Position numbers and translations under genes: made by a program
Source: Candidatus Methanoperedens sp.
GTDB taxonomy: Archaea > Halobacteriota > Methanosarcinia > Methanosarcinales > Methanoperedenaceae
Direction of reading: 5' to 3'
Assembly (NCBI GenBank): GCA_026552955.1
Contig: JAPMTS010000012.1
Coordinates: 1-64,000 of the forward strand
Length of the DNA stretch: 64,000 bases
Shown: positions 53,837-61,382 of the stretch, piece by piece
How the letters are laid out: each line of letters starts with the position of its first letter
How positions within the stretch are numbered: the stretch's first letter is position 1
Notes under the pieces: model-generated
The model's input: only the letters and a program-made list of their open reading frames with translations
Told to the model about the DNA's origin: nothing
Database searches by the model: none

Positions 53837-54241
53837 TTATTCTCTTGCAACTTCTCTTACTATATCACCCGCAGTCAATATTCCGATAGGCCTGTGCGAT
53901 GCACCTACTCCCCCTTCTGAAAAAACAAGCAGCCTGTGAATATGTTTTTCTCTCATGATAATTGCAGCTTCGGTCAAAGTGGATGTGGGTTTTACGGATT
54001 CAAGATTGTGGGTCATGACATTCTCCGCACATATATTCTCATAATTTCCTTTACCTATGACTTTCAATATATCGGTATCCGTTATGACACCCATAGCCTC
54101 ACCGTCATGGTTTGTTACGATGACAGATGATATCCTTTTTCTGCTAAGCACGTTCGCGATATGCTTTACGGTATCATTCATCGGGACGGTTATAACATCC
54201 CGGGTCATTATATCTCTTGACAATCTATTTTCAAACCTCAT
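53837..54241 (-). CDS. Two-CBS-domain protein
   Basis: 134 residues from ATG 54241, which has an AAGGA site (ATG 54262 adds seven residues). Two CBS motifs form one Bateman module: IMTRDVITVPMNDTVKHIAN with GVITDTDIL, and VMTHNLESVKPTSTLTEAA with GILTAGDIV. CBS pairs bind adenine nucleotides and signal energy state. It is convergent with the TnpB element and lies beside the cytochrome pair. Confidence 0.88.
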   Translation of the reverse strand: MRFENRLSRDIMTRDVITVPMNDTVKHIANVLSRKRISSVIVTNHDGEAMGVITDTDILKVIGKGNYENICAENVMTHNLESVKPTSTLTEAAIIMREKHIHRLLVFSEGGVGASHRPIGILTAGDIVREVARE

Positions 54242-54419
54242 ATTATATTCCTTCTCTGACATTAAACTTAATCGTTCTTTTGATATATAATTAATTGATA
54301 TGATTAATAATAAATAATAATTAATATCAGAGATCTATTATTGTGATTAAGTTAATCCATTTTGAAAAAAAAAAGCTATCTTTCAGACTGATGAAAAATA
54401 GCAAATACATTTACCTGGA

Positions 54420-55169
54420 TTAAGAATTGCCACCTTTTTCGTTCATTTGTCTCATTGCTTCTTCGTACTCCAGGGGATGCTCATGTTTCATCTGTTCCTC
54501 TGAAAGGTTGCCAGTGAGCCATGCTTTTGACATTGGGAATACTTCAGGGCAATAATGGACATTCCACCAGTGAACAATGAAGATGAACAATGTAGCAAGT
54601 AATGCCTCATCAGTATGCACGATAGTCGATAAATGAACATATGCATATGGGATTACTTCCATAGCCTGAAAAGGGAATAACATTATAAGACCTGTTACGC
54701 AAAGCATTACCATTCCCCAGAATGCGCCCCAATAATCAAATTTTTCTTTCCAGCTATATCTGCCATATTTCGGGTGGTCAGCTTTACCGAGGTAAAACAA
54801 GATTGTCTGCCAGAAATCCTTAGCATCCTTCAACGTAGGCCATACTTTTCTATCAAGCAATGATTCCTTATCCACAAAAACATGATACACGACATGATAT
54901 ACTCCAAGAACTACCATCCCTATGCCTGCAGCATGGTGAATCTGGGTTCTCATGGAAAACCCTCCAAGAAGATTTATAATTACCGGTGACCACCACGCAT
55001 CCGGAAATTTTAGAGGCATTCCGCTCACCACTAAAAGCATGAAAGTCCCGATCATTATCCAATGCTGTGCAAGTTGATTGAAAGTAAACCTTTTAAAAAA
55101 AATTTCACCCATATTTCTATCTCCGATTTTCCTGGAAGCTGAAACCTCTATTAATTTTTGCCGGGACAT
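54420..55169 (-). CDS. Membrane cytochrome b (formate dehydrogenase gamma / b561-like)
   Basis: 249 residues with four predicted membrane helices and several helix-embedded His residues (FNQLAQHWIMIG near 31-36, QIHHAAGIGMVVLGVYHVVYH near 76-95, FIVHWWNVHY near 200). These fit two b-type haems in the FdhI/HydC cytochrome b fold. It lies 3 nt after the multihaem cytochrome c gene, with an AGGAG site. Together they would take electrons from a membrane quinone or methanophenazine and hand them to cytochrome c outside. Confidence 0.85.
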   Translation of the reverse strand: MSRQKLIEVSASRKIGDRNMGEIFFKRFTFNQLAQHWIMIGTFMLLVVSGMPLKFPDAWWSPVIINLLGGFSMRTQIHHAAGIGMVVLGVYHVVYHVFVDKESLLDRKVWPTLKDAKDFWQTILFYLGKADHPKYGRYSWKEKFDYWGAFWGMVMLCVTGLIMLFPFQAMEVIPYAYVHLSTIVHTDEALLATLFIFIVHWWNVHYCPEVFPMSKAWLTGNLSEEQMKHEHPLEYEEAMRQMNEKGGNS

Positions 55170-55172
55170 TTT

Positions 55173-56126
55173 CTAAAATCTCCTGTGTATCTTGAGCCTT
55201 GAAAGGAAATCAAGAATAACCATCCCTGTAAAGAAACCTATTACGGTAGTGGTCAATATTTTGAAAAATATCGCTATCCAGTATGCAAGGTCAAAGGGAC
55301 CCAAATAATAATCCCTCATATGCGGATCCATACTTGATTTATTGAATACAAGTTCCCCTGTGTGCAAAGACTCTTTATCATGGACAAGACCTCCTGCCAC
55401 CTTTGCGTCAAAATTCACACCCACATGGCAATTCTCTTTTCCGCATGTCTTAGGAAGATTTTCAGGGTATGTACTAGATGTGGGATCTGTATGGGTCTTC
55501 GTTTTATGATTCTCATGGCAGTCAGCGCATGTTGCAACAAGAGTATAGCCTTTATCAAGTGCCCTCCAGTGGAACGATTCTTTATAAGTATCGAATCGGT
55601 CTGCCTTAATACCGTAATACCACGCGCTCATCATTTCCTTGTTTGAATGACATTTGGCGCATGTCACTGGACTGTTATGATGATTTGAAGATGAATTCGG
55701 GTCTTTTATAGCGCGAATCTCATGTATCCCATGGCAATCCGTACATGTTGCAGCTTCAGGATGGCCTTTTTCAATCGCATCCCAATGAATGCTCGTTTTA
55801 TAATCTTCGGTCTCTTTTACATGACATTTTGAGCAAATGTCTGTTATATGATTTCTTGTAGGCCTGCCTATAAAATCACCTGACATTACAGAATAAGAAA
55901 TAACACTGGCATTCGATGTATCCGCTCCTCCGTGACAATTGGCACAGTTAAATCCTTTATCGTAATGAATATTATTCCTGAATTCAGTGACCACCTTAGT
56001 GTGGCAATGATAGCATGAAACATCTTCCTGGGCCGCGGTGACCCCAATAAATAACGAGAACAAAATCGCCAAAATCAATACATATTTATTTTTTAATAAT
56101 AAATGAAATTTTTTGAATAGAGACAT
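55173..56126 (-). CDS. Membrane-anchored multihaem cytochrome c (seven haem motifs)
   Basis: 317 residues. A signal or anchor helix (VLILAILFSLFIGVTAAQ) precedes six CXXCH motifs (CYHCH, CANCH, CSKCH, CTDCH, CAKCH, CADCH) and one CX4CH (CGKENCH near 236). A C-terminal membrane helix (about 285-305) ends in a basic cytoplasmic tail. The layout fits the cytochrome c subunit of a quinol or methanophenazine:cytochrome c oxidoreductase, with cytochrome b encoded next. In ANME archaea such complexes start extracellular electron transfer; assignment here is by context. Confidence 0.88.
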   Translation of the reverse strand: MSLFKKFHLLLKNKYVLILAILFSLFIGVTAAQEDVSCYHCHTKVVTEFRNNIHYDKGFNCANCHGGADTSNASVISYSVMSGDFIGRPTRNHITDICSKCHVKETEDYKTSIHWDAIEKGHPEAATCTDCHGIHEIRAIKDPNSSSNHHNSPVTCAKCHSNKEMMSAWYYGIKADRFDTYKESFHWRALDKGYTLVATCADCHENHKTKTHTDPTSSTYPENLPKTCGKENCHVGVNFDAKVAGGLVHDKESLHTGELVFNKSSMDPHMRDYYLGPFDLAYWIAIFFKILTTTVIGFFTGMVILDFLSRLKIHRRF

Positions 56127-56287
56127 TCAATAATACCTCTCATATTTATACTATCCTTTTCTTCAGACCCCGTTTTTTCGTTTTTGATAAATCACTCTTA
56201 ACTTGATGCTTTATATAACTTATCATTTTTTTTATCATTATTTATTGTGTTCTTTCAAGTGATATAGGTAAAGAATAATATAAATAG

Positions 56288-57022
56288 ATGATAACTCCTT
56301 ATCAGAAAAAGTTGACAAAATCAGAATTCAAAGCTGTTGATATTGAAAAAGAAATCAAATGCATTAGTTCATTTCCTGATGAAGATTATATAAAGATAAT
56401 CCGTGAAGTGGGATTTGTTTGCGATTTCTGCGGCAAGTGCTGTACGAGTGAATTCAACGATCATGTCTTTCTGCTCGATGATGATGCGCAAAAGATAATC
56501 GAACGTATTGGCAGGGAATTCTTAAGGCCTGCGCCGTATTTTGATCTTTGTGACAATCTTGGAAGATTTTATGTTATGGGTTATGCCCTCAAAACAAAAC
56601 AAAACGGAGATTGCATTTTCTTCAGGGACGGAAGATGCGAACATTATGAAATTCGTCCCCGAATCTGTAGAATTTATCCTTATATGCTTCACAGGGAACC
56701 TGATGAGGCTGGAAATTTTGAATTCAGGCAAATCAGCGGCCTGGACCTGCATGGATCATATCATAATGAAATAAGTCATAAATCGTGTAAAGAAATACTC
56801 AAATCCGTAAAAGAATACGAATCGGGATTCCAGAGGCAAAAACTTGTGTTTCTCAAAGAGATCGATAAATATTTCAAAGATAATAATTTCAGGAACAGCT
56901 CTCAGATGTATGACAGGATGATGAGAGAGTTCAAAAAGGGAAAAGCAATAGAAGTCAATGTATTTTTCCAGGGCAAATTTGAAAAAGAGATCATATCCAA
57001 ACAAATTAATAAGCATGGATGA
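56288..57022 (+). CDS. YkgJ-family cysteine-cluster protein
   Basis: 244 residues with CDFCGKCCTSEF near residue 43, CIFFRDGRCEHYEIRPRICR near 104 and a later Cys (SHKSCKE near 162), the YkgJ metal or Fe-S binding pattern. The C-terminal 80 residues are helical and not part of the minimal domain. The function of the family is unknown. It is encoded between the cytochrome pair and the rhomboid gene. Confidence 0.8.
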   Translation: MITPYQKKLTKSEFKAVDIEKEIKCISSFPDEDYIKIIREVGFVCDFCGKCCTSEFNDHVFLLDDDAQKIIERIGREFLRPAPYFDLCDNLGRFYVMGYALKTKQNGDCIFFRDGRCEHYEIRPRICRIYPYMLHREPDEAGNFEFRQISGLDLHGSYHNEISHKSCKEILKSVKEYESGFQRQKLVFLKEIDKYFKDNNFRNSSQMYDRMMREFKKGKAIEVNVFFQGKFEKEIISKQINKHG

Positions 57023-57058
57023 TATTAAGATTATTTACCTTTAAAAAAATTGATATTT

Positions 57059-57859
57059 ATGAGCAAAGAATGTTATTACTGCGGTTTCAGGGACCCCATG
57101 CCGTTCACATGCAAATTCTGCGGCAATGCATACTGTTATAATCACCGGCTTCCCGAATCACATAATTGTCCCGGACTTCTGAAATATAAATCAAAATCAA
57201 GCGATTCCGGGATATTTTACAAGAGGGATTCCGTGGTAAGAAGAAAACCGAACCCTCTCCTGAATTCATTCAATAACATCATATCTGCAATAAAAAGTAG
57301 TTACTCATTAACAATACTCATTCTGGCTATAGTATCGTATTTACTGCAATATATTATTCCAGGATATTCATACTACTTTGCTCTTTCTCCCTTTGATATT
57401 TTCTCCCGCCCATGGACCCTTGTCACACATATTTTCCTTCATTCAGGACCGATACATCTTTTATTCAATATGATGTTCCTATTCTTTCTCGGACCTGAGC
57501 TTGAAAGACGGATAGGAGGAAAAAAATTCCTCACTGTATTTTTCATTTCCGGGATTATCGCAGCAATAGGTTATTCATTATGGTCAGTTTTCATTTTGAA
57601 ACAACATTCAACAGCAGTTGGAGCAAGCGGCGCCCTGTTCGGTATATTTGCATGTCTTGCTGTTCTTGCGCCGAATATCGTTATTTATGTTTATTTTATT
57701 CCTATGAAAATTCCCTATGCATTGATATTTTTCGTTCTTCTTGATATTTTGTTAATAGAAAGCGGCGACCTGGTAGCCCGAAGCGCGCACTTGAGCGGAG
57801 TCGTAGCAGGCCTGGCTTTTGGAAAACATTTAAAAAAGACAGGACGTTACCTGCGTTAA
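57059..57859 (+). CDS. Rhomboid intramembrane protease with AN1-type zinc finger
   Basis: 266 residues from ATG 57059 (the frame opens at TTG 57050). An N-terminal AN1-like zinc finger (CYYCGFRDPMPFTCKFCG, then CYNHRLPESHNCPG) precedes six membrane helices. The rhomboid Ser/His dyad is present: GASGALFG near residue 185 and SAHLSGVVAG near 248, with the HIFLHSGPIHLLFNM loop before. The archaeal AN1-rhomboid fusion is known, though its substrates are not. The active site is intact. Confidence 0.9.
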   Translation: MSKECYYCGFRDPMPFTCKFCGNAYCYNHRLPESHNCPGLLKYKSKSSDSGIFYKRDSVVRRKPNPLLNSFNNIISAIKSSYSLTILILAIVSYLLQYIIPGYSYYFALSPFDIFSRPWTLVTHIFLHSGPIHLLFNMMFLFFLGPELERRIGGKKFLTVFFISGIIAAIGYSLWSVFILKQHSTAVGASGALFGIFACLAVLAPNIVIYVYFIPMKIPYALIFFVLLDILLIESGDLVARSAHLSGVVAGLAFGKHLKKTGRYLR

Positions 57860-57860
57860 T

Positions 57861-58211
57861 CTATATTTCTACCGGTCCTGCCACTCGTTTATAATCACTA
57901 TGATATTCGTATAATGTATTGTCTGCTTTTAATATTATCTTGAATCCCGGAGTAATTACCTGTGCATACATCATACCTTTTTCAGGAAAGCCAAGGCTTG
58001 CATCCGGCCACTCTACAGCTTCCTCTTTTACAAAGGAAATATCTGAAATGGGAATTTTCAATCTTTCAGAAAGGTCTTTCCTGGCAATATCCACGACAGG
58101 CGAATATTCAGGAAGGACAGAATTATTGTAATTGATATTCTCATTCTGATTTTGTTCCAAGCATCCTGATATATAAATAGAAAAAATAAAAAGGATCATT
58201 AATCTTTTCAT
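57861..58211 (-). CDS. Small predicted lipoprotein
   Basis: 116 residues with a signal peptide and lipobox YISGC near residue 17, then a single small domain (VVDIARKDLSERLKIPISDI, then VEWPDASLGFPEKGMMYAQV). The latter pattern is seen in secreted bacterial and archaeal proteins of unknown function. It is convergent with the rhomboid gene, one base apart. Confidence 0.65.
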   Translation of the reverse strand: MKRLMILFIFSIYISGCLEQNQNENINYNNSVLPEYSPVVDIARKDLSERLKIPISDISFVKEEAVEWPDASLGFPEKGMMYAQVITPGFKIILKADNTLYEYHSDYKRVAGPVEI

Positions 58212-58253
58212 AATATCATATTATTTAATGAGCATATTTAACCTTGTGGGGCG

Positions 58254-58282
58254 CAGAAGTCCACTTCTGAAAGGTAGTTCAC
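58254..58282 (+). mobile_element. Solo IS right-end remnant
   Basis: A perfect hairpin CAGAAG / CTTCTG (58254-58259 and 58264-58269) is followed by AAAGGTAGTTCAC. The final GGTAGTTCAC is identical to the ends of the TnpB elements at 53790-53799 and 15650-15659 (minus strand). No coding part remains. It lies between the lipoprotein gene and ftsZ, within the likely ftsZ promoter region. Confidence 0.5.
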
Positions 58283-58351
58283 ACATGATGAGAATAATGC
58301 CACTATGTATGCAAGATATTTATATCAATTAGACTATATTAAACCAATAGA

Positions 58352-59317
58352 ATGAATGAAGAATTTACTGAAATAATCAAAGCAAATAGGCCGTCTGTAG
58401 CTGTTATCGGTCTTGGGGGCGCTGGGAGTAACATCATTTCCTTCCTTTCTGAAAAAAACATTGCGGGCGCAAAAATTATTGCGGCAAATTCTGAGATCAG
58501 CCACCTTATCCTCCAGACAGCAAATAAATTATTGCTACTGGGAAAAGAAACAAGCAAAGGTAAAGGATGCGGCGGATTTGCGGACATTGGAGCGCAATGT
58601 GCGCGAGAAAGCGAAGAAGAGATACGCAAAGAACTTAATGGCGCAAATATTGTATTTATCGTTGCAGGTCTGGGAGGCGGGACTGGCACGGGCTGTGCCC
58701 CTGTTGTTGCTGAAATTTCACATTCCATGGGCGCACTCACAATAGCATGCCTGACAATGCCTTTTGAAATAGAGGCCAAAAGGCGTGAAAACGCTAAAAA
58801 GGCCATACGCGCCCTTTCAGAAACATGTGATTCGGTGGTTTTGATAGACAACACAAAACTCAGGCAGGTGGCAGGAAACTTGCCTCTTAAGACGGCTTTT
58901 GGTGTGGCGAATTCACTTATCGGATCATTCATAAAGGGTGTTACCGAAACCATTACTATACCAAGCCTTATGAATCTTGACTTTGCCGATCTAAAAGCTG
59001 TGCTTGAAAAAAAAGGTGTTTCCTCATTCGGGATCGGAGAATCAGAAGGTCCTGACCGTGTAAAAAAAGCAGTATCAAAAGCAGTCTTGGCCCCCCTTCT
59101 TGATATTCCTGACCTTGGATCCGCGCATGGATTATTGATCCACATTAATGGCGGACGGGATCTGACCCTTGAAGAAGTGGCGCGTGTGGGTGAATTAATG
59201 GCAGAACAACTCCCCGGTACAAAAAAAATAATCTGGGGAGCCAACGTGGATGAGACCATGACCGGACGCATCCGGATCATGGCATTATTCGCAAGTGTTG
59301 GCAACCCGTTTGAATAA
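58352..59317 (+). CDS. ftsZ: Cell division GTPase FtsZ
   Basis: 321 residues. Tubulin-family motifs: GLGGAGSNII near residue 20, the signature GGGTGTGCAP near 111, PFEIEAKRRENA near 138, and the T7 synergy region MNLDFADLKAVL near 209. All GTPase elements are present. It ends soon after the core (ASVGNPFE) without the usual flexible linker and conserved C-terminal peptide. Some motifs deviate (IDNTKL for the IPNDRL-type loop), so it may be a divergent second FtsZ rather than the main one. Confidence 0.9.
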   Translation: MNEEFTEIIKANRPSVAVIGLGGAGSNIISFLSEKNIAGAKIIAANSEISHLILQTANKLLLLGKETSKGKGCGGFADIGAQCARESEEEIRKELNGANIVFIVAGLGGGTGTGCAPVVAEISHSMGALTIACLTMPFEIEAKRRENAKKAIRALSETCDSVVLIDNTKLRQVAGNLPLKTAFGVANSLIGSFIKGVTETITIPSLMNLDFADLKAVLEKKGVSSFGIGESEGPDRVKKAVSKAVLAPLLDIPDLGSAHGLLIHINGGRDLTLEEVARVGELMAEQLPGTKKIIWGANVDETMTGRIRIMALFASVGNPFE

Positions 59318-59328
59318 ATACCTGAATT

Positions 59329-60519
59329 CTACACAGCCTTCATTTTTTGGGCAAAAGACCTTCCGAATTCCACACATTTTTCAAGCTCCTCTTTTGAAGG
59401 CTGCCATTTGAATTTGATGCCTTCCAGAAGGATCTGTATCTTTGCCTTGCTGAGTGTTTCCTCAATAAGCTTGACGTTTTCTCCGCTCCAGCCGAATGAT
59501 CCAAAAGCGCCACCCACTTTATTCTTGAATTTCAATCCCTTAAGGTCCTCAAGTATGGGTTTTATGGTGGGCAACAGGCCATTATTCAACGTTGGTGAAC
59601 CGATAATAATACCTTTTGTCTTGAATATCTCAGTAAGCACATCATTCCTGTCACATACTGCCATATTGAAAAATTTATATTTTATTCCCTCTTTTTCAAG
59701 CCCCTCTGCTATGGCCTGCCCCATTTTTTCGGTTGCCTTCCACATGGTATCGTAAATGATCACAGCGGAGCCATCATTTTTCCCCTGTGCCCATTCATAA
59801 TATTTCGAAACTATCTGCATGGGGTCTTTTCTCCATATGATCCCATGACTCGGGGCGATAATATCTACAGGGATGTTCAATTTCTTGAACTCGTCTATTT
59901 TCCTGATGACAAGATCGCTAAATGGCGTGAGGATATTGGCGTAGAATTTTATGGCTTCCTGGTACACCTCTATCTCATCCACTTCATCATTAAAATGGGA
60001 AGATGATGCAAAATGCATTCCGAAAGCATCATTTGGCATCAATATATTTTTTCCGGTAAGATATGTGAACATACTGTCCGGCCAATGAAGCATAGGTGCA
60101 GCCACAAAAACGAGGTTGTTCTTGCCCAGGCTTATGCTATCTCCGGTTTTTACAACCTTGAAATTCCAATCCTCATGATAATGCTTGGGGATACTTTCCT
60201 TTCCTTTTTCTGAAACGACAACAGTCGCATCGGGAATAAGCTTCATCAGTTCGGGAAGGCCTCCCGAATGGTCTACTTCCGCATGGTTTGCGATCACGTA
60301 ATCTATCTTTTTGACATCAATGATCTTCCCTATGTTCTCTATCATCTCCTGCGAATAGGGACTCCAGACCGTATCCACGAGAGCTACTTTTTCATCAATT
60401 ATAAGGTATGCATTATAAGTCGTGCCTCTGTGCGTTGAATACTCATGCCCATGAAACTGCTTGATATTCCAGTCCACAACTCCAACCCAGTACACTCCTT
60501 CTTTTAATTCCACTGTCAT
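59329..60519 (-). CDS. fprA: A-type flavoprotein (FprA/FpaA family)
   Basis: 396 residues. An N-terminal metallo-beta-lactamase di-iron domain (NHAEVDHSGG near residue 78, HWPDSMFTYL near 145, PSHGIIWR near 224) is followed by a flavodoxin domain (VIIYDTMWKATEKM near 253, GSPTLNNGLLP near 307, GAFGSFGWSGE near 340). In methanogens this family reduces O2 to water with F420H2 or handles NO, protecting strict anaerobes. All iron ligands are visible. Confidence 0.93.
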   Translation of the reverse strand: MTVELKEGVYWVGVVDWNIKQFHGHEYSTHRGTTYNAYLIIDEKVALVDTVWSPYSQEMIENIGKIIDVKKIDYVIANHAEVDHSGGLPELMKLIPDATVVVSEKGKESIPKHYHEDWNFKVVKTGDSISLGKNNLVFVAAPMLHWPDSMFTYLTGKNILMPNDAFGMHFASSSHFNDEVDEIEVYQEAIKFYANILTPFSDLVIRKIDEFKKLNIPVDIIAPSHGIIWRKDPMQIVSKYYEWAQGKNDGSAVIIYDTMWKATEKMGQAIAEGLEKEGIKYKFFNMAVCDRNDVLTEIFKTKGIIIGSPTLNNGLLPTIKPILEDLKGLKFKNKVGGAFGSFGWSGENVKLIEETLSKAKIQILLEGIKFKWQPSKEELEKCVEFGRSFAQKMKAV

Positions 60520-60649
60520 TTATTTCACTCCTGTTTTTTTTTTAAAGCTGTACGGGAATTTTAGTGTTGATGATATTAAAGGCTATCTGATGCAAGAGAT
60601 TATATCAGTGTCTGGTTATGAAGCTGTAATATTTATCGAGGATAAATTA

Positions 60650-61378
60650 ATGTTAAAGAATCCTCTGCCGGACAGAATCCAGGCCATTGATTTCATAAAG
60701 GGTATCGATATTATACTCATGGTATTGTTTAACTATTCCATCACTTTAGATTATTTCGAGTTGATAAAAATACCTTCAGGTTATTTATATCACTCCCTTC
60801 TTCCGATTTCTATCGCTTCTGTTTTTATTTTCATGTCAGGTGTTACAGCTTGTATAAGCTATAAAAAACACAGGGAAAAATCAACCAGGCGGTATTTCAT
60901 GCGGGGAATGAAGCTTCTTTTTTTTGCATTCCTGATTACCTTATTCACGTATGTTTTTGTACGTCCGAATACGATATTTTTCGGCATATTGCATTTCTTT
61001 GCAGTTACTTCCTTTCTCCTTCCGATTTTCATAAAATATCATAAGCTGAACCTTATTGCAGGGTTATCGATCATTCTATCAGGGATTTATTTACAGCAAC
61101 AAACTTTCAACTCTCCATACCTGTTATGGGTTGGTTTCGTTCCTGAAAACTTTTCAACCTTCGATTATTTTCCCCTGATACCATGGCTGGGCGTCATTTT
61201 ACTCGGCATTTATTACAGTGATTATATCGTTAAGAAAACTGCCGATATTACATTTTGCAACGGATTTTCAAAAAAAGTTACGTTTTTAGGAAAACATTCG
61301 TTATTCGTTTATTTGATTCACCAACCACTACTTATAATGCTTTTAATAGCTTCCGGCTTCAAATTATTTTTCTCCTGA
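60650..61378 (+). CDS. DUF1624 / heparan-alpha-glucosaminide acetyltransferase-like membrane protein
   Basis: 242 residues from ATG 60650, preceded by GAGG. The frame is open from 60461 on the opposite side of the flavoprotein start, and the N-terminal part there is not conserved-looking. The family start RIQAIDFIKGIDIILMVLFN is followed by about seven membrane helices and a late H in YLIHQPLL. Related proteins transfer acyl groups across membranes to sugars. The substrate is unknown. Confidence 0.72.
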   Translation: MLKNPLPDRIQAIDFIKGIDIILMVLFNYSITLDYFELIKIPSGYLYHSLLPISIASVFIFMSGVTACISYKKHREKSTRRYFMRGMKLLFFAFLITLFTYVFVRPNTIFFGILHFFAVTSFLLPIFIKYHKLNLIAGLSIILSGIYLQQQTFNSPYLLWVGFVPENFSTFDYFPLIPWLGVILLGIYYSDYIVKKTADITFCNGFSKKVTFLGKHSLFVYLIHQPLLIMLLIASGFKLFFS

Positions 61379-61382
61379 TTCT

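Noticed and set aside
58339-59304. Long open frame on the minus strand opposite ftsZ
   Set aside because: It exactly shadows ftsZ, has serine/proline-rich composition typical of antisense frames and no recognisable domain. The plus-strand protein is an unambiguous FtsZ.
60461-60649. N-terminal extension of the DUF1624-like protein
   Set aside because: These codons lie antisense to the start of the flavoprotein gene and its ribosome site. ATG 60650 has a GAGG site and fits the family start.
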